Source of the DNA: Corynebacterium sp. p3-SID1056
GTDB taxonomy: Bacteria; Actinomycetota; Actinomycetes; Mycobacteriales; Mycobacteriaceae
Length of the DNA stretch: 64,000 bases
Assembly (NCBI RefSeq): GCF_025152525.1
Contig: NZ_JALXXL010000001.1
Span: 124,001 to 188,000 of the forward strand
Reading direction: 5' to 3'
This document shows positions 25,666 through 34,908 of the stretch, piece by piece (the first letter of the stretch is position 1; every line of letters starts with the position of its first letter). Position numbers and translations under genes: made by a program. The notes under the pieces are model-generated. The model was not told the DNA's origin. It ran no database searches and saw nothing but the letters and a program-made list of their open reading frames with translations.

Positions 25666-27477
25666 TTAGGGGTTCAAGTTATGCAGCATCCTGTCGGTAA
25701 TCGCCACAGCGGCTTCCGAGCCGCCACCCAGGACGACGAGGGTAGCGAAGGCGATGTCGTCGTCGGCGCGGTAGCCGGCGAACCAAGAGTGCGAGCCGCC
25801 GTTGATCTCGGCCTCACCGGTCTTGCCGCGGATGTCGCCGCCAGCGCTCATGCCGTTGGCCGTGCCGCCGGGCGCCGTGACCGCTGCCATCATCTGCTGC
25901 AGCTGCCCCACGGCCTCCGGGGGCATCGCCCCGGGCTCCTCGCTCAGCTCGGTCTTCTCGCCCTGGATCAGGTACGGCACGGGCATCTTTCCGTGTGCTG
26001 CGGTGGCCGACACGAGTGCCATGCCGAAGGGGCTCGCCAAATCCAGTCCCTGCCCGTAGCCGGCCTCCGTACGATCGAGCGGCTCCTCGCCCACCGGGAT
26101 TGACCCCGTGATCGTATCGAGACCCGGAATCTTCATGTCCAGACCAAGGCCGAACTGCTTGCCAATCTGTGCTAGCTCGCCGGGGGCCAACTTCGTAGAG
26201 ATGTCGGCAAACGTAGTGTTGCACGAGTGCGCGAAGGCGGACTCCAGGCTCACGCTACCCAGGCTGAACCCGGCGTAGTTGGTCACCGTACGCCCGAAGA
26301 TGTCCATCGTGCCCGGGCACGGCACGACCGAACCGGTGCCGAGGCCCTGTTTCTCAATGCCAGCGGCGGCAGTGATGATCTTGAACGTGGAGCCCGGCGG
26401 ATACTGCCCCATTGTGGCCACGTTGCCGTCCCTATCCGCCGCCGGCGTCTGGGCCACGGCGAGGATGCCGCCCGTCGACGGTCGGATCGCCACAATCATC
26501 GCCTGCTGTCCGGCAACGGGCTCAAGGGCGGCTTCGGCCGCGCGCTGCACGCGGTGGTCCAGGCTAATGTGGACCGCGGGCGCAGGGGCGGCGTCCTCGC
26601 GCTCGAGCTCCTCGTAGGCCGCACCATTCTCGTTGACGACGCTGACGTTCCAGCCCGCTTCCCCTTCGAGGTCCTCGCGGACCAGCGCGCCCACGCGCGC
26701 CATGATGTCGGGCGCAAACGACGGGTCGGCATTCACCATCGCCGCCTCCTCGTTCAGGCGCACACCGGCAAGCCCGCCGAGCTTGTCTTCGACGGCGCGC
26801 TGAGCCCCCTGCGGCACCATCGCCACCGAGTACGTGCCCTGGGCGTTTTCGAGGTCGGTGGTCAGCTGCGCGGCGTCGCGAAGCGGCACGGCGCGGTCCG
26901 CTTCATGGCCGGCGGCAAGTGCCTCCGAGATGCGGAACGCGGTCTCGGGAGCAGTGTCCATGGCGTTGGTGTCCACGAGCAGGCGGTAGGCGATGCCGGG
27001 GCGCAGCAACTCGACGCCGTCGGAGGACACCACGCTCGCTTCTTTCGGCGTGATCGAGCGCAACTCGAGATGCTGGTGCGCGCCAAGCCTGGGGTGCAGC
27101 ACGCTCGGCTGCCAGCGCACCGTCCAGTCGTCGCCGGTCTGGGTCAGCGTCATCTGTGCCTCGTACGACAAGTCGCGGTCGCGCGGCAGCTGCCAGTGCA
27201 TGGAGTAGGTCGCGGTGGCAAGGTTCTCAGACTGGCTGACCCCTGTGAGTTCCGCATCCAGCGAGTCGGCCTGCAGGCCGTCCCAGGTGGCGTTGATGGA
27301 GGTGGAGGCGGACGAGGGGTCGTCGACAAGCGGGGCAAGGCCCTCGGTATCGCGGGAGACAAGCGCATCGAGCATCGCCTGCGCCGCGGGTTGCGCATCG
27401 TTCGGGCGCGGGGTGCATGCAGCGAGCGCGGAGGCGAGCACGACCGCGCCCGTGAGCAGGGCGAGAAGTCGTTGCAT
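25666..27477 (-). CDS. pbp: Class B penicillin-binding protein, lipoprotein with MecA-type N-terminal domain
   Basis: 603 residues. Lipobox LAAC (Cys21); NTF2-like MecA N-terminal domain (about 25-140); PBP dimerisation region; transpeptidase domain with STFK (363-366), an SCN motif in AFAHSCNTTFA and KTG in GKTGEAE. Cross-links peptidoglycan outside the membrane; similar proteins can have low beta-lactam affinity. Only a few bases separate the ATG from the T-run of a strong terminator, and no ribosome binding site is visible. It lies 36 bp upstream of map. Confidence 0.93.
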   Translation of the reverse strand: MQRLLALLTGAVVLASALAACTPRPNDAQPAAQAMLDALVSRDTEGLAPLVDDPSSASTSINATWDGLQADSLDAELTGVSQSENLATATYSMHWQLPRDRDLSYEAQMTLTQTGDDWTVRWQPSVLHPRLGAHQHLELRSITPKEASVVSSDGVELLRPGIAYRLLVDTNAMDTAPETAFRISEALAAGHEADRAVPLRDAAQLTTDLENAQGTYSVAMVPQGAQRAVEDKLGGLAGVRLNEEAAMVNADPSFAPDIMARVGALVREDLEGEAGWNVSVVNENGAAYEELEREDAAPAPAVHISLDHRVQRAAEAALEPVAGQQAMIVAIRPSTGGILAVAQTPAADRDGNVATMGQYPPGSTFKIITAAAGIEKQGLGTGSVVPCPGTMDIFGRTVTNYAGFSLGSVSLESAFAHSCNTTFADISTKLAPGELAQIGKQFGLGLDMKIPGLDTITGSIPVGEEPLDRTEAGYGQGLDLASPFGMALVSATAAHGKMPVPYLIQGEKTELSEEPGAMPPEAVGQLQQMMAAVTAPGGTANGMSAGGDIRGKTGEAEINGGSHSWFAGYRADDDIAFATLVVLGGGSEAAVAITDRMLHNLNP

Positions 27478-27481
27478 GGCA

Positions 27482-27517
27482 CAAAAATAGCAGCGCTGGG
27501 ACCACTCCCAGCGCTGC
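27482..27517 (-). terminator. Intrinsic terminator between ispG and pbp
   Basis: Perfect 12-bp stem GCAGCGCTGGGA / TCCCAGCGCTGC (27490-27517) with a 4-nt loop, followed on the minus strand by TATTTTTG. It ends five bases before the pbp start codon. Confidence 0.9.
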
Positions 27518-27539
27518 CACGCGTAAGGCACGCGACGGT

Positions 27540-28700
27540 CTAGTTGGTGACCTTGACCTCTGCGCCGCCTTCGCCCTTCGCCAGGCCTTCCTCCTCCGCG
27601 ATGCGGTTCGCGTGGCGGATCAGCGTCTCGACGATGTCGGCCTCGGGCACGGTCTCGACGACCTCGCCCTTGACAAAGATCTGGCCCTTGCCGTTGCCGG
27701 AAGCCACGCCCAGGTCCGCGTCGCGAGCCTCGCCCGGGCCGTTGACCACGCAGCCCATGACGGCGACGCGCAGCGGGTACTCCAGGTTCTCCAGGCCTGC
27801 GGTGACCTCCTCGGCCAGCTTGTACACGTCGACCTGTGCGCGACCGCAGGACGGGCAGGAGACGATCTCGAGCTTGCGGGGACGCAGGTTCAGCGACTGC
27901 AGGATCTGGTCGCCCACCTTGATCTCCTCGACCGGATCTGCCGACAGGGACACGCGGATCGTGTCGCCGATGCCCTGCGAGAGCAGCGCGCCGAAGGCCA
28001 CCGACGACTTAATCGTGCCCATGAACTTCGGGCCTGCCTCGGTCACGCCGAGGTGCAGCGGGTAGTCGGTCTTTTCAGCCAGCTGGCGGTAGGCCTCCAC
28101 CATGAGCACCGGGTCGGAGTGCTTGACCGAAATAGCGATATCGCCGAAGCCGTGCTCCTCGAACAGGCCGGCCTCCCAAATCGCGGACTCAACCAGCGCC
28201 TCCGGAGTGGCCTTGCCGTACTTTTCCAGCAGGCGCTTGTCCAGCGAGCCGCCGTTGACGCCGATACGAATCGGGATACCTGCATCGCCCGCGGCCTTCG
28301 CGACTTCCTTGACGCGGCCGTCGAACTCCTTGATGTTGCCCGGGTTCACGCGCACCGCGGCACAGCCTGCGTCGATCGCGGCGAAGATGTACTTCGGCTG
28401 GAAGTGGATGTCGGCGATCACCGGGATCGGCGACTTCGCCGCAATCGCCGGCAGCGCGTCCGCGTCCACGGTCTTCGGGCATGCTACGCGCACGATGTCG
28501 CAGCCGGTGGTGGCCAGCTGCGCGATCTGCTGCAGGGTGGCGTTGATGTCGTGCGTCTTCGTCGTGGTCATCGACTGCACCGAAATCGGGTGCTCCGAGC
28601 CAACACCCACGTCCCCCACCATCAGCTGGCGGGTTTTACGTCGCTCCGCCAGCGTGGGCGGCGGGCCTTCAGGAATACCTAATCCGATGGGGAGATTCAT
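27540..28700 (-). CDS. ispG: 4-hydroxy-3-methylbut-2-enyl-diphosphate synthase (IspG/GcpE)
   Basis: 386 residues; [4Fe-4S] enzyme of the MEP isoprenoid pathway converting MEcPP to HMBPP. TIM-barrel part contains [17 protein letters not shown] and [18 protein letters not shown]. The cluster ligands are in [11 protein letters not shown] and [13 protein letters not shown] at 28700 ([12 protein letters not shown]) is preferred to the longer frame. The next pathway-related gene, dxr, lies upstream beyond rip1; dxr-rip1-ispG is the conserved actinobacterial order. Confidence 0.98.
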   Translation of the reverse strand: MNLPIGLGIPEGPPPTLAERRKTRQLMVGDVGVGSEHPISVQSMTTTKTHDINATLQQIAQLATTGCDIVRVACPKTVDADALPAIAAKSPIPVIADIHFQPKYIFAAIDAGCAAVRVNPGNIKEFDGRVKEVAKAAGDAGIPIRIGVNGGSLDKRLLEKYGKATPEALVESAIWEAGLFEEHGFGDIAISVKHSDPVLMVEAYRQLAEKTDYPLHLGVTEAGPKFMGTIKSSVAFGALLSQGIGDTIRVSLSADPVEEIKVGDQILQSLNLRPRKLEIVSCPSCGRAQVDVYKLAEEVTAGLENLEYPLRVAVMGCVVNGPGEARDADLGVASGNGKGQIFVKGEVVETVPEADIVETLIRHANRIAEEEGLAKGEGGAEVKVTN

Positions 28701-28736
28701 AGTGCCCAACTCTAGCACCGCGCGTGTACGCGGTCT

Positions 28737-29945
28737 TTAGCCGCCAAAGCGGATCGGATTGACCACATCAGCCACCATCACAAACACGCCGACCGCGAGC
28801 AGGGCCGCGGCCATGGCGTAAGTCAGCGGCATGAGCTTTTGGTAGTCCGCCGGGCCGCCTGGGCCAAGCCCCCGCAGGCGCCGGGTCGCGTCGCGCAGCT
28901 TCTCGTACAGCACGACCGCGATGTGCCCGCCGTCCAGCGGCGGCAGGGGCACCAGGTTGAACAGCGCGAGGAAGAAGTTCAGGCTGGCCAGCAGCATCCA
29001 GAACACCGACCACTGGTCCTGCTGCGCCAACTCGCCGCCGGCGCGCGAAGCTCCGATGACGCTCACCGGCCCGGTTACATCGCGCTCCTGGCCAAAGATG
29101 GAGGCCACCACGCCCGGGATCTTGCCCGGAAACGCGATCAGGCCATCGACGGTCGCGCCCAGCATCTGGCCGGTAAAGCGCAGGGTGGCGGGCACCGCCT
29201 CCGCGGGGCCGAACTGCCGCATCGCATCCTTCACCGGCGCGCTGGTTACGCCGATCGCACCGGCTTCGAAGGCCTGCCCGCTGGCCGGGTCGAGGCGGGT
29301 GACACTTGCGACGTGCACATCCGCGGTGAGCGGCTCGCCATCACGCTCCACGCGCACGGCCACAGTCTCGCCGGGGCGCGCCATGACATAGTCGCGCAGG
29401 TCGGTAAACGCCACCACCTCCTGGTCGTCGACCGCGAGCACCTTGTCGCCCGGCCGCAGCCCGGCGTCCGCGGCTGGGCCCCCGCCCGTACACGGTGCGA
29501 GCGTCTCCGCATCGACCTGGTCCGAGGTACACGCGAGCTCGCCGATGGTGGGCGTGCGGTCGGCGTACGGGTTCGGGATCGCAGCGAGTACGGCCACCAG
29601 GTAGGTGATCACCACGCCGATGAGCAGGTTCATCACGATCCCACCCGACATCACCGCCACGCGCTGCCACCAGGGTTTCTTGTACATCGCCCGCGGCTCT
29701 TCGTCGGGCGTGAGCTCGTCTTGGGCGGTCATACCCGCGATGTCGCAAAACCCGCCAAAAGGCAGCGCCGCCACACCGTATTCCGTGTGACCGCGCGTCG
29801 TCGACCACACCGTCGGGCCAAACCCGATGAAGTAGCGCCGCACCCGCATCCCGCAAGCGCGCGCAACCGCCAGGTGCCCCGCCTCGTGCAGCGCAATCGA
29901 CACCGCAATCCCAAGCGCGAACAGTACGATCCCAAAAATCCCCAC
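28737..29945 (-). CDS. rip1: Rip1/RseP-type M50 site-2 protease
   Basis: 402 residues; intramembrane zinc metalloprotease. HEAGH in the first membrane helix (about 20-24) and NLVPLPPLDGGH near residue 335 provide the metal ligands. A PDZ domain lies between (LRPGDKVLAVDDQEV). In mycobacteria Rip1 cleaves anti-sigma factors and controls envelope lipids. About four membrane segments. It starts nine bases after dxr, so the two are co-transcribed. Confidence 0.96.
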   Translation of the reverse strand: MGIFGIVLFALGIAVSIALHEAGHLAVARACGMRVRRYFIGFGPTVWSTTRGHTEYGVAALPFGGFCDIAGMTAQDELTPDEEPRAMYKKPWWQRVAVMSGGIVMNLLIGVVITYLVAVLAAIPNPYADRTPTIGELACTSDQVDAETLAPCTGGGPAADAGLRPGDKVLAVDDQEVVAFTDLRDYVMARPGETVAVRVERDGEPLTADVHVASVTRLDPASGQAFEAGAIGVTSAPVKDAMRQFGPAEAVPATLRFTGQMLGATVDGLIAFPGKIPGVVASIFGQERDVTGPVSVIGASRAGGELAQQDQWSVFWMLLASLNFFLALFNLVPLPPLDGGHIAVVLYEKLRDATRRLRGLGPGGPADYQKLMPLTYAMAAALLAVGVFVMVADVVNPIRFGG

Positions 29946-29954
29946 CGGTGCCCC

Positions 29955-31118
29955 CTACGCGCCGCTCAAGCGCGCCGCCGCAGCCGCCGCTTCTCGACGC
30001 GCACGTGCATCCACCGCCAAAATCTCCTCCACCGACGAGGGCGCAGACGCGTAGCTCGACGCGCCGTCAAGCACCTCCTTGATCGTGTCCACGATCTGCG
30101 GGAAGCGGATCTTGCCGTCGAAGAAGGCGTCGACGGCGACCTCGTTCGCAGCGTTGTAGATCGCCGGGTACGGGTCACCCATTGATGCCACCTGGCGAGC
30201 CAGTTCGACCGCCGGGAAAGCGCTGTTGTCCAGCGGCTCGAAGGTCCACTCCGAGGCCGTGGAAAAGTCCAGGCACGGCTGCGCACCGGCGACGCGGCCC
30301 GGCCACGCCAGCGCGTGCGCGATCGGCATCTTCATCGACGGCGGGGAGGCCTGCGCGATCGTCGCCCCATCGACAAAGGTGACCATGGAGTGGACGATGG
30401 ACTGGGGGTGCACGGTGACGTCGATAAGCGAGGGCTCGACGTCAAAGAGCAAGCTGGCCTCGATGAGCTCCAAGCCCTTGTTCACCATGGTCGCCGAGTT
30501 GATCGTGTTCATCGTGCCCATCGACCAGGTCGGGTGGGTGACGGCCTGCTTCGGCGTGACGTCCCACATCTGCTCGCGCGCCTGGCCGCGGAAGGGGCCG
30601 CCGGACGCGGTAAGCACGAAGGAGGCGACATCCTCGCGGCGGCCCGCGCGCAGCGCCTGCGCCATGGCGGAGTGCTCCGAATCCACCGGCACGAGCGCGC
30701 CTTCTTGGGCCTCGCGAAGCACGACCTGGCCGCCCGCAACGAGCGACTCCTTGTTCGCCAGCGCGAGCACCGCCCCCGAGCGAAGCGTGGCGAGGGTCGA
30801 CGAGAGGCCGGCTGCGCCCACCAGCGCGTTGAGTACCACGTCGGTTTCCTGAGACTCCGTCAGCTCGCGGGCGGCCTGCTCGCCGGAGATGACGGTGCCG
30901 CCAAGCGCCTCGCCGACCTTTTCGGCGGAGTCTTCGCTCTGCACCGCCACCTGGTCTGGCTTGAGGCCAAACTCTTGCGCCTGCGCGATGACCGCTTCGG
31001 GATCGCGACCGCCCGCAGCAATGCCGACGACTTCAAACGTGTCGCGATTCTCGCGGATAACCTCGCACGCCTGGGTGCCAATAGAACCGGTAGAGCCTAA
31101 AATGACAATTCTTTTCAC
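29955..31118 (-). CDS. dxr: 1-deoxy-D-xylulose-5-phosphate reductoisomerase
   Basis: 387 residues; makes MEP from DXP with NADPH, the target of fosmidomycin. NADPH motif [11 protein letters not shown] (5-15), [12 protein letters not shown], metal and substrate residues in [11 protein letters not shown] and the flexible loop with ASGGPF. GTG at 31118 (VKRIVILG) is the family start; the longer frame to 31184 reaches back over the promoter region. Heads the dxr-rip1 unit. Confidence 0.97.
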   Translation of the reverse strand: MKRIVILGSTGSIGTQACEVIRENRDTFEVVGIAAGGRDPEAVIAQAQEFGLKPDQVAVQSEDSAEKVGEALGGTVISGEQAARELTESQETDVVLNALVGAAGLSSTLATLRSGAVLALANKESLVAGGQVVLREAQEGALVPVDSEHSAMAQALRAGRREDVASFVLTASGGPFRGQAREQMWDVTPKQAVTHPTWSMGTMNTINSATMVNKGLELIEASLLFDVEPSLIDVTVHPQSIVHSMVTFVDGATIAQASPPSMKMPIAHALAWPGRVAGAQPCLDFSTASEWTFEPLDNSAFPAVELARQVASMGDPYPAIYNAANEVAVDAFFDGKIRFPQIVDTIKEVLDGASSYASAPSSVEEILAVDARARREAAAAAARLSGA

Positions 31119-31220
31119 CCCGCCATTGTGGCATGCGGGTTTGGATCGGCGGGCGGTCGGCGCGGGTAGGTCAAAAGTTTGCACCTATTAGGGGTACGGG
31201 ATGCCCATTCGGGGGCGAAG

Positions 31221-31238
31221 TGTGACAATATGTTCACA
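31221..31238. promoter_or_regulatory. Inverted repeat TGTGA-N8-TCACA upstream of DUF2631 gene
   Basis: TGTGACAATATGTTCACA has five-base arms; the spacing is 8, not the 6 of GlxR/CRP sites. It lies between divergent dxr and the DUF2631 gene. Operator function is a guess. Confidence 0.35.
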
Positions 31239-31317
31239 GTATTGTTTTCCGCTCCGGCTCTGGTCTGCGTGCACGCAGGAAGGCCGGGCGCACCAACGCT
31301 GACAAAGGAGTATGGCA

Positions 31318-31812
31318 GTGGCCCACGCGAAGGATAAGGCACCGCAGGTGTACAACGGCGTTTCCGAGGCGGACGTCCCGTCTGCACGCTTCGGTTGGAG
31401 CGAGCAGAGCCGCGGCACCATTCAGGCTGCTGGCTGGGTCTCCGTCCTGGTGCTTATCGCCTACAACTTTGGTAACCACAAGGGCCACGTCGAGACGATC
31501 TGGCTGATCGCCCTTGCCGTCCTCATTGCGCTTGGCTTGATCCTGTACGCCACCCAGCCGAAGCTGAACCAGGTACGCACCGTCACCTCCCACAACAAGC
31601 CACAGGGCCACGTGGAGCCGGACTGGACCTACGACCAGAAGACGCTCTCTGGCGCGTACGCCAACCTCAACGAGCGCGAGCTGCGCGCACTGAACATCGA
31701 CCCGGCTCGCCTGCAGGGTCTGCAGACCCAGCAGTCCGTTGGCGCTGCGTCGACCGCCGACGATGTCGAGGTCGTCGAGGTGGCTCCGCGCGGCAAGCAC
31801 GCCGCCCGCTAG
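31318..31812 (+). CDS. DUF2631 family membrane protein
   Basis: 164 residues if started at GTG 31318. AAAGGAG (31304-31310) sits seven bases before that GTG but only one base before the ATG at 31312, so GTG is preferred. Two membrane helices: AAGWVSVLVLIAYNFG and IWLIALAVLIALGLILYA. The polar tail includes GHVEPDWTYDQKTLSGAYANL, typical of the actinobacterial DUF2631 family found divergent from dxr. Function unknown. A strong terminator follows. Confidence 0.9.
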   Translation: MAHAKDKAPQVYNGVSEADVPSARFGWSEQSRGTIQAAGWVSVLVLIAYNFGNHKGHVETIWLIALAVLIALGLILYATQPKLNQVRTVTSHNKPQGHVEPDWTYDQKTLSGAYANLNERELRALNIDPARLQGLQTQQSVGAASTADDVEVVEVAPRGKHAAR

Positions 31813-31827
31813 GCAGACATCCTTCGA

Positions 31828-31856
31828 AACCGGCCCCCTGTTGGGGGCCGGTTTTG
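31828..31856 (+). terminator. Intrinsic terminator of the DUF2631 gene
   Basis: AAACCGGCCCCC / GGGGGCCGGTTT, 12-bp perfect stem with a TGTT loop and T-rich end. Confidence 0.95.
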
Positions 31857-31949
31857 GTGTTTGTGGGGGTCTTGTTGGCGTGCGTTGGTGCGCTCGGGGG
31901 CTGGCGGTCGCGGTTTTCGCAGGTAACGTCGGTTGTTCGTCGTGATTGT

Positions 31950-32105
31950 AAACGGAGCTAGCTCCATTTAGACAGCGCGCGCGGTAAAACACCAGGTCGG
32001 TATTCGGCGGCAGGGCCAAACGGAGCTAGCTCCATTTAGACAGCGCGCGCGGTAAAACACCAGGTCGGTATTCGGCGGCAGAGCCAAACGGAGCTAGCTC
32101 CATTT
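31950..32105. repeat. Palindrome array 3: three GGAGCTAGCTCC dyads at 68-bp period
   Basis: Dyads at 31954-31965, 32022-32033 and 32090-32101. Midway motif AAACACCAGGTCG at 31987-31999 and 32055-32067. The two 68-bp units differ by one base, so this is a recent tandem duplication. All arms are AAAC/ATTT. A 68-bp period breaks any reading frame. Lies between convergent DUF2631 gene and rlmN. Confidence 0.93.
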
Positions 32106-32162
32106 AGACGTGCGACAAGACGCCCCAAACCCCCAAACGGCGACCCCCCAACGCTCCCGCGG

Positions 32163-33266
32163 CTATCCCGCCTTTTCGTCGGCGGCGAGCTGGCCGCAGG
32201 CTGCCGCGATTTCTTGGCCCTTCGTGTCACGGACCGTGCACGTCACGCCCTGGGCGGCGACGCGGCGCACGAACTCGTCCTGCCGCTCGCGCGGGGACGC
32301 ATCCCACTTGGACCCCGGGGTCGGGTTGAGCGGGATGAGGTTGACGTGGACTCGGGAACCGAGCGCGTTGTGCAGCTTCTTGCCCAGCATGTCGGCGCGG
32401 AAGTCCTGGTCGTTGATGTCGCGGATCAGGGCGTACTCGATGGAGACTCGGCGGCCGGTCTGGTCGGCGTAGTAGGCCGCGGCGTCGAGGACCTCGGAGA
32501 CGGCGAAACGATTGTTGATGGGCACCAGGGAGTCGCGCAGCTCGTCGTCAGGCGTGTGGAGCGAGACCGCAAGGGTGACGGAGAGGCCTTCGTCGGCCAA
32601 GCGGCGGATCTGCGGCGCCAGACCGACCGTGGAGATGGTCACGTTGCGCTGGGAGATGCCGAATCCGTCCGGGCTGGGCTGGGTGATTTGGCGCACCGCC
32701 GACATGAGCCGGTTGTAGTTGGCCAGCGGCTCCCCCATCCCCATGAACACGATGTTGGAGAGGCGGGAGCCTTCTGACTCCATCATCGCGGCGGCGGCAC
32801 GCACCTGGTCGACGATCTCCGCGGTCGATAAGTTGCGGTCGAGCCCGCCCTGGCCCGTGGCGCAGAACGGGCACGCCATGCCGCACCCGGCCTGGGAAGA
32901 GATGCACAGGGTGGCGCGGTCGGGGTAGCGCATGAGGACGGACTCCAAAAGGATCCCATCGTGCAGGCGCCACAGCGTCTTGGTGGTGTCGCCCTCGTCG
33001 GTCTCGACGGTGCGGACCGGCCTGAGCAGGGTGGGAAACAGCGCGTCTTTGACCAGCTGACGCTGCACCTCGGGCAGGTCCGTCATGGTCAATGGGTCGG
33101 CCTCGAACTTGCCGTAGTAGTGGCGGGCGATCTGGTCGGCGCGGAACTTCGGCAGCCCCAGTTCCTTCAGCGCGTCAATGCGCTCCTGCTTGGAAAGGTC
33201 CGCGAAGTGCTTCGGCGGCATGCCGCGCTTCGGCGACAACAATTGGATCTTGGGTACATCGCTCAT
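32163..33266 (-). CDS. rlmN: Dual-specificity 23S rRNA/tRNA adenine-C2 methyltransferase RlmN
   Basis: 367 residues; radical-SAM enzyme methylating A2503 of 23S rRNA and A37 of some tRNAs. Cluster motif CGMACPFC, then [33 protein letters not shown] and a late [18 protein letters not shown] with the methyl-carrying Cys. Starts ATG at 33266, 43 bp after cdsA. The order pyrH-frr-cdsA-rlmN is the actinobacterial one. Confidence 0.98.
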   Translation of the reverse strand: MSDVPKIQLLSPKRGMPPKHFADLSKQERIDALKELGLPKFRADQIARHYYGKFEADPLTMTDLPEVQRQLVKDALFPTLLRPVRTVETDEGDTTKTLWRLHDGILLESVLMRYPDRATLCISSQAGCGMACPFCATGQGGLDRNLSTAEIVDQVRAAAAMMESEGSRLSNIVFMGMGEPLANYNRLMSAVRQITQPSPDGFGISQRNVTISTVGLAPQIRRLADEGLSVTLAVSLHTPDDELRDSLVPINNRFAVSEVLDAAAYYADQTGRRVSIEYALIRDINDQDFRADMLGKKLHNALGSRVHVNLIPLNPTPGSKWDASPRERQDEFVRRVAAQGVTCTVRDTKGQEIAAACGQLAADEKAG

Positions 33267-33309
33267 AATGCAGCCATTCTTGCACGTAGAGCGATGCTTT
33301 TCTAATCCG

Positions 33310-34233
33310 CTACAGCGGGTTCATAATCGCCGCGGCGTTCAGCAGCATGTAGGTCGCACTTGCCGCCGGCAGCATGCCGTCGAGCCGGTCCATCAGACCG
33401 CCGTGGCCCGGCAGCAGGTTCGACATATCTTTGATACCAAGCTCACGCTTGAACTGGCTTTCCACCAGGTCCCCCAGCGTGGCACACAGCACCAGCGCGA
33501 TGCCTAAGATGATGCCCATCCACCACGGCCCGTGGATGAGGAAGTGGACCACGGCAATGCCGGTGATCACGCCGAAGCAGACCGAGCCCGCGAAGCCCTC
33601 CCAAGACTTGTTCGGGCTGATGGCCGGGGCCATCGGGTGCGAGCCGAACATCACACCGGCGGCGTAGCCACCGACGTCGCTCGCCACGACGCACAGCATG
33701 AAGGCGGCGATGAAGCGGCTGGCGGGGAGCGAGCCCTCGTCGATAAGCGAGATCATGGCAGCGAAGCTGCCGAACAACGGGATCCACACCAGCACAAAAA
33801 TGCCGACCGCCGTATCCCGCAAGTAGTTTTCCGGAGTGTGGTGGCGGCCATTGTGGAAGAGCCGGTAGAACATGAGGAAGAGCGCGGTGAACGCGAACCC
33901 GATGACCAGGCCGGCGGTTTCATACGGCGCGGAGGCCCAGAGCATGATCTGCCCCAGGATGATCAACAGGGTGCGGGGTTGCTGGTAGCCCACCTCGCGC
34001 AGGCGGGTGAGCACCTCCCACATCGCCAGCGCCACGGCGAGCGCGACCAGCGGGTACCAGGCGTAGGGGCCAATCAACAGCGCGGCGACCACCACCGCAC
34101 CCAGCACGAACGCCGTGGCGATCGCGACCGGGAGGTTACGCCCCGCGTCATTCTTCGGAGTCGGAGCCTTCAAGCGGATCTGCGGCCACCTGGAGACCTC
34201 GGAAGGATCGGGATCGGGAGTTGGTGCTTGCAC
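33310..34233 (-). CDS. cdsA: Phosphatidate cytidylyltransferase
   Basis: 307 residues, integral membrane, makes CDP-diacylglycerol for phosphatidylinositol, cardiolipin and related lipids. About eight helices after a cytosolic N-terminus of 35 residues. Family signature [12 protein letters not shown] and, 55 residues on, [17 protein letters not shown] followed by [15 protein letters not shown] at 34233; 45 bp after frr. Confidence 0.97.
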   Translation of the reverse strand: MQAPTPDPDPSEVSRWPQIRLKAPTPKNDAGRNLPVAIATAFVLGAVVVAALLIGPYAWYPLVALAVALAMWEVLTRLREVGYQQPRTLLIILGQIMLWASAPYETAGLVIGFAFTALFLMFYRLFHNGRHHTPENYLRDTAVGIFVLVWIPLFGSFAAMISLIDEGSLPASRFIAAFMLCVVASDVGGYAAGVMFGSHPMAPAISPNKSWEGFAGSVCFGVITGIAVVHFLIHGPWWMGIILGIALVLCATLGDLVESQFKRELGIKDMSNLLPGHGGLMDRLDGMLPAASATYMLLNAAAIMNPL

Positions 34234-34278
34234 TTTCGCCTCGCTGTGTTGGAAAACGACTGGACTCGGCGGGAGGGA

Positions 34279-34836
34279 CTAGACCTCCATCAGCTCGTCT
34301 TCCTTGCGCTGCACCAGCTCATCAATCTGGGCGACGTAGGTCTGGGTCGTCTTGTCCAGCGACTGCTCCGCGGTCTTGACCTCGTCCTCGCCCGCGTCGC
34401 CGTCCTTCTGGATCTTCTTCAGTGACTCCATGCCGTGGCGGCGCACGTTGCGGATGGCGATCTTGCCCTCCTCGCCCTTCTGCTTCGCGTGCTTGACCAG
34501 GTCGCGGCGGCGCTCCTCGGTCAGCTGCGGCACGGTCACGCGGATGACCTGGCCGTCATCGGTGGGGTTGACGCCCAGATCGGAGTTGCGGATCGCGTTC
34601 TCGATCTGCGGCAGGGTGGACATGTCGTAGGGCTTGATCAGCAGCATGCGCGGCTCCGGGACGGAGATGGTTGCCATCTGGTTGATCGGGGTGGGCGCGC
34701 CGTAGAAGTCCGCGATGACGCCGTTGAACATCGCCGGGTTTGCGCGGCCGGTGCGGATGGTCACCAGCTCGTCGCGGGTGTGCTCGACCGAAGCGGTCAT
34801 GCGCTCTTCGGCGTCCAACAGAACATCATCAATCAT
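34279..34836 (-). CDS. frr: Ribosome recycling factor
   Basis: 185 residues; with EF-G it splits post-termination ribosomes. Landmarks: [36 protein letters not shown] and [29 protein letters not shown] lies upstream of ATG at 34836, giving MIDDVLLD; the frame to 34848 is rejected. Upstream pyrH is 1.4 kb away with the amidase gene between on the other strand, which breaks the usual pyrH-frr pair. Confidence 0.98.
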   Translation of the reverse strand: MIDDVLLDAEERMTASVEHTRDELVTIRTGRANPAMFNGVIADFYGAPTPINQMATISVPEPRMLLIKPYDMSTLPQIENAIRNSDLGVNPTDDGQVIRVTVPQLTEERRRDLVKHAKQKGEEGKIAIRNVRRHGMESLKKIQKDGDAGEDEVKTAEQSLDKTTQTYVAQIDELVQRKEDELMEV

Positions 34837-34896
34837 GGTTTTCCTCACCTGTAGTTGTAAACGTTCCCCACTAACCTACCAGCGACACCGGCCCCC

Positions 34897-34902
34897 TACA
34901 CT
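34897..34902 (+). promoter_or_regulatory. -10 box TACACT for leaderless amidase gene
   Basis: TACACT, exactly six bases, then ATG at 34909; no ribosome binding site. Confidence 0.5.
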
Positions 34903-34908
34903 TATGCC

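Noticed and set aside
31221..31238. GlxR (CRP-like) binding site
   Set aside because: Half-sites fit, but the spacer is 8 instead of 6.
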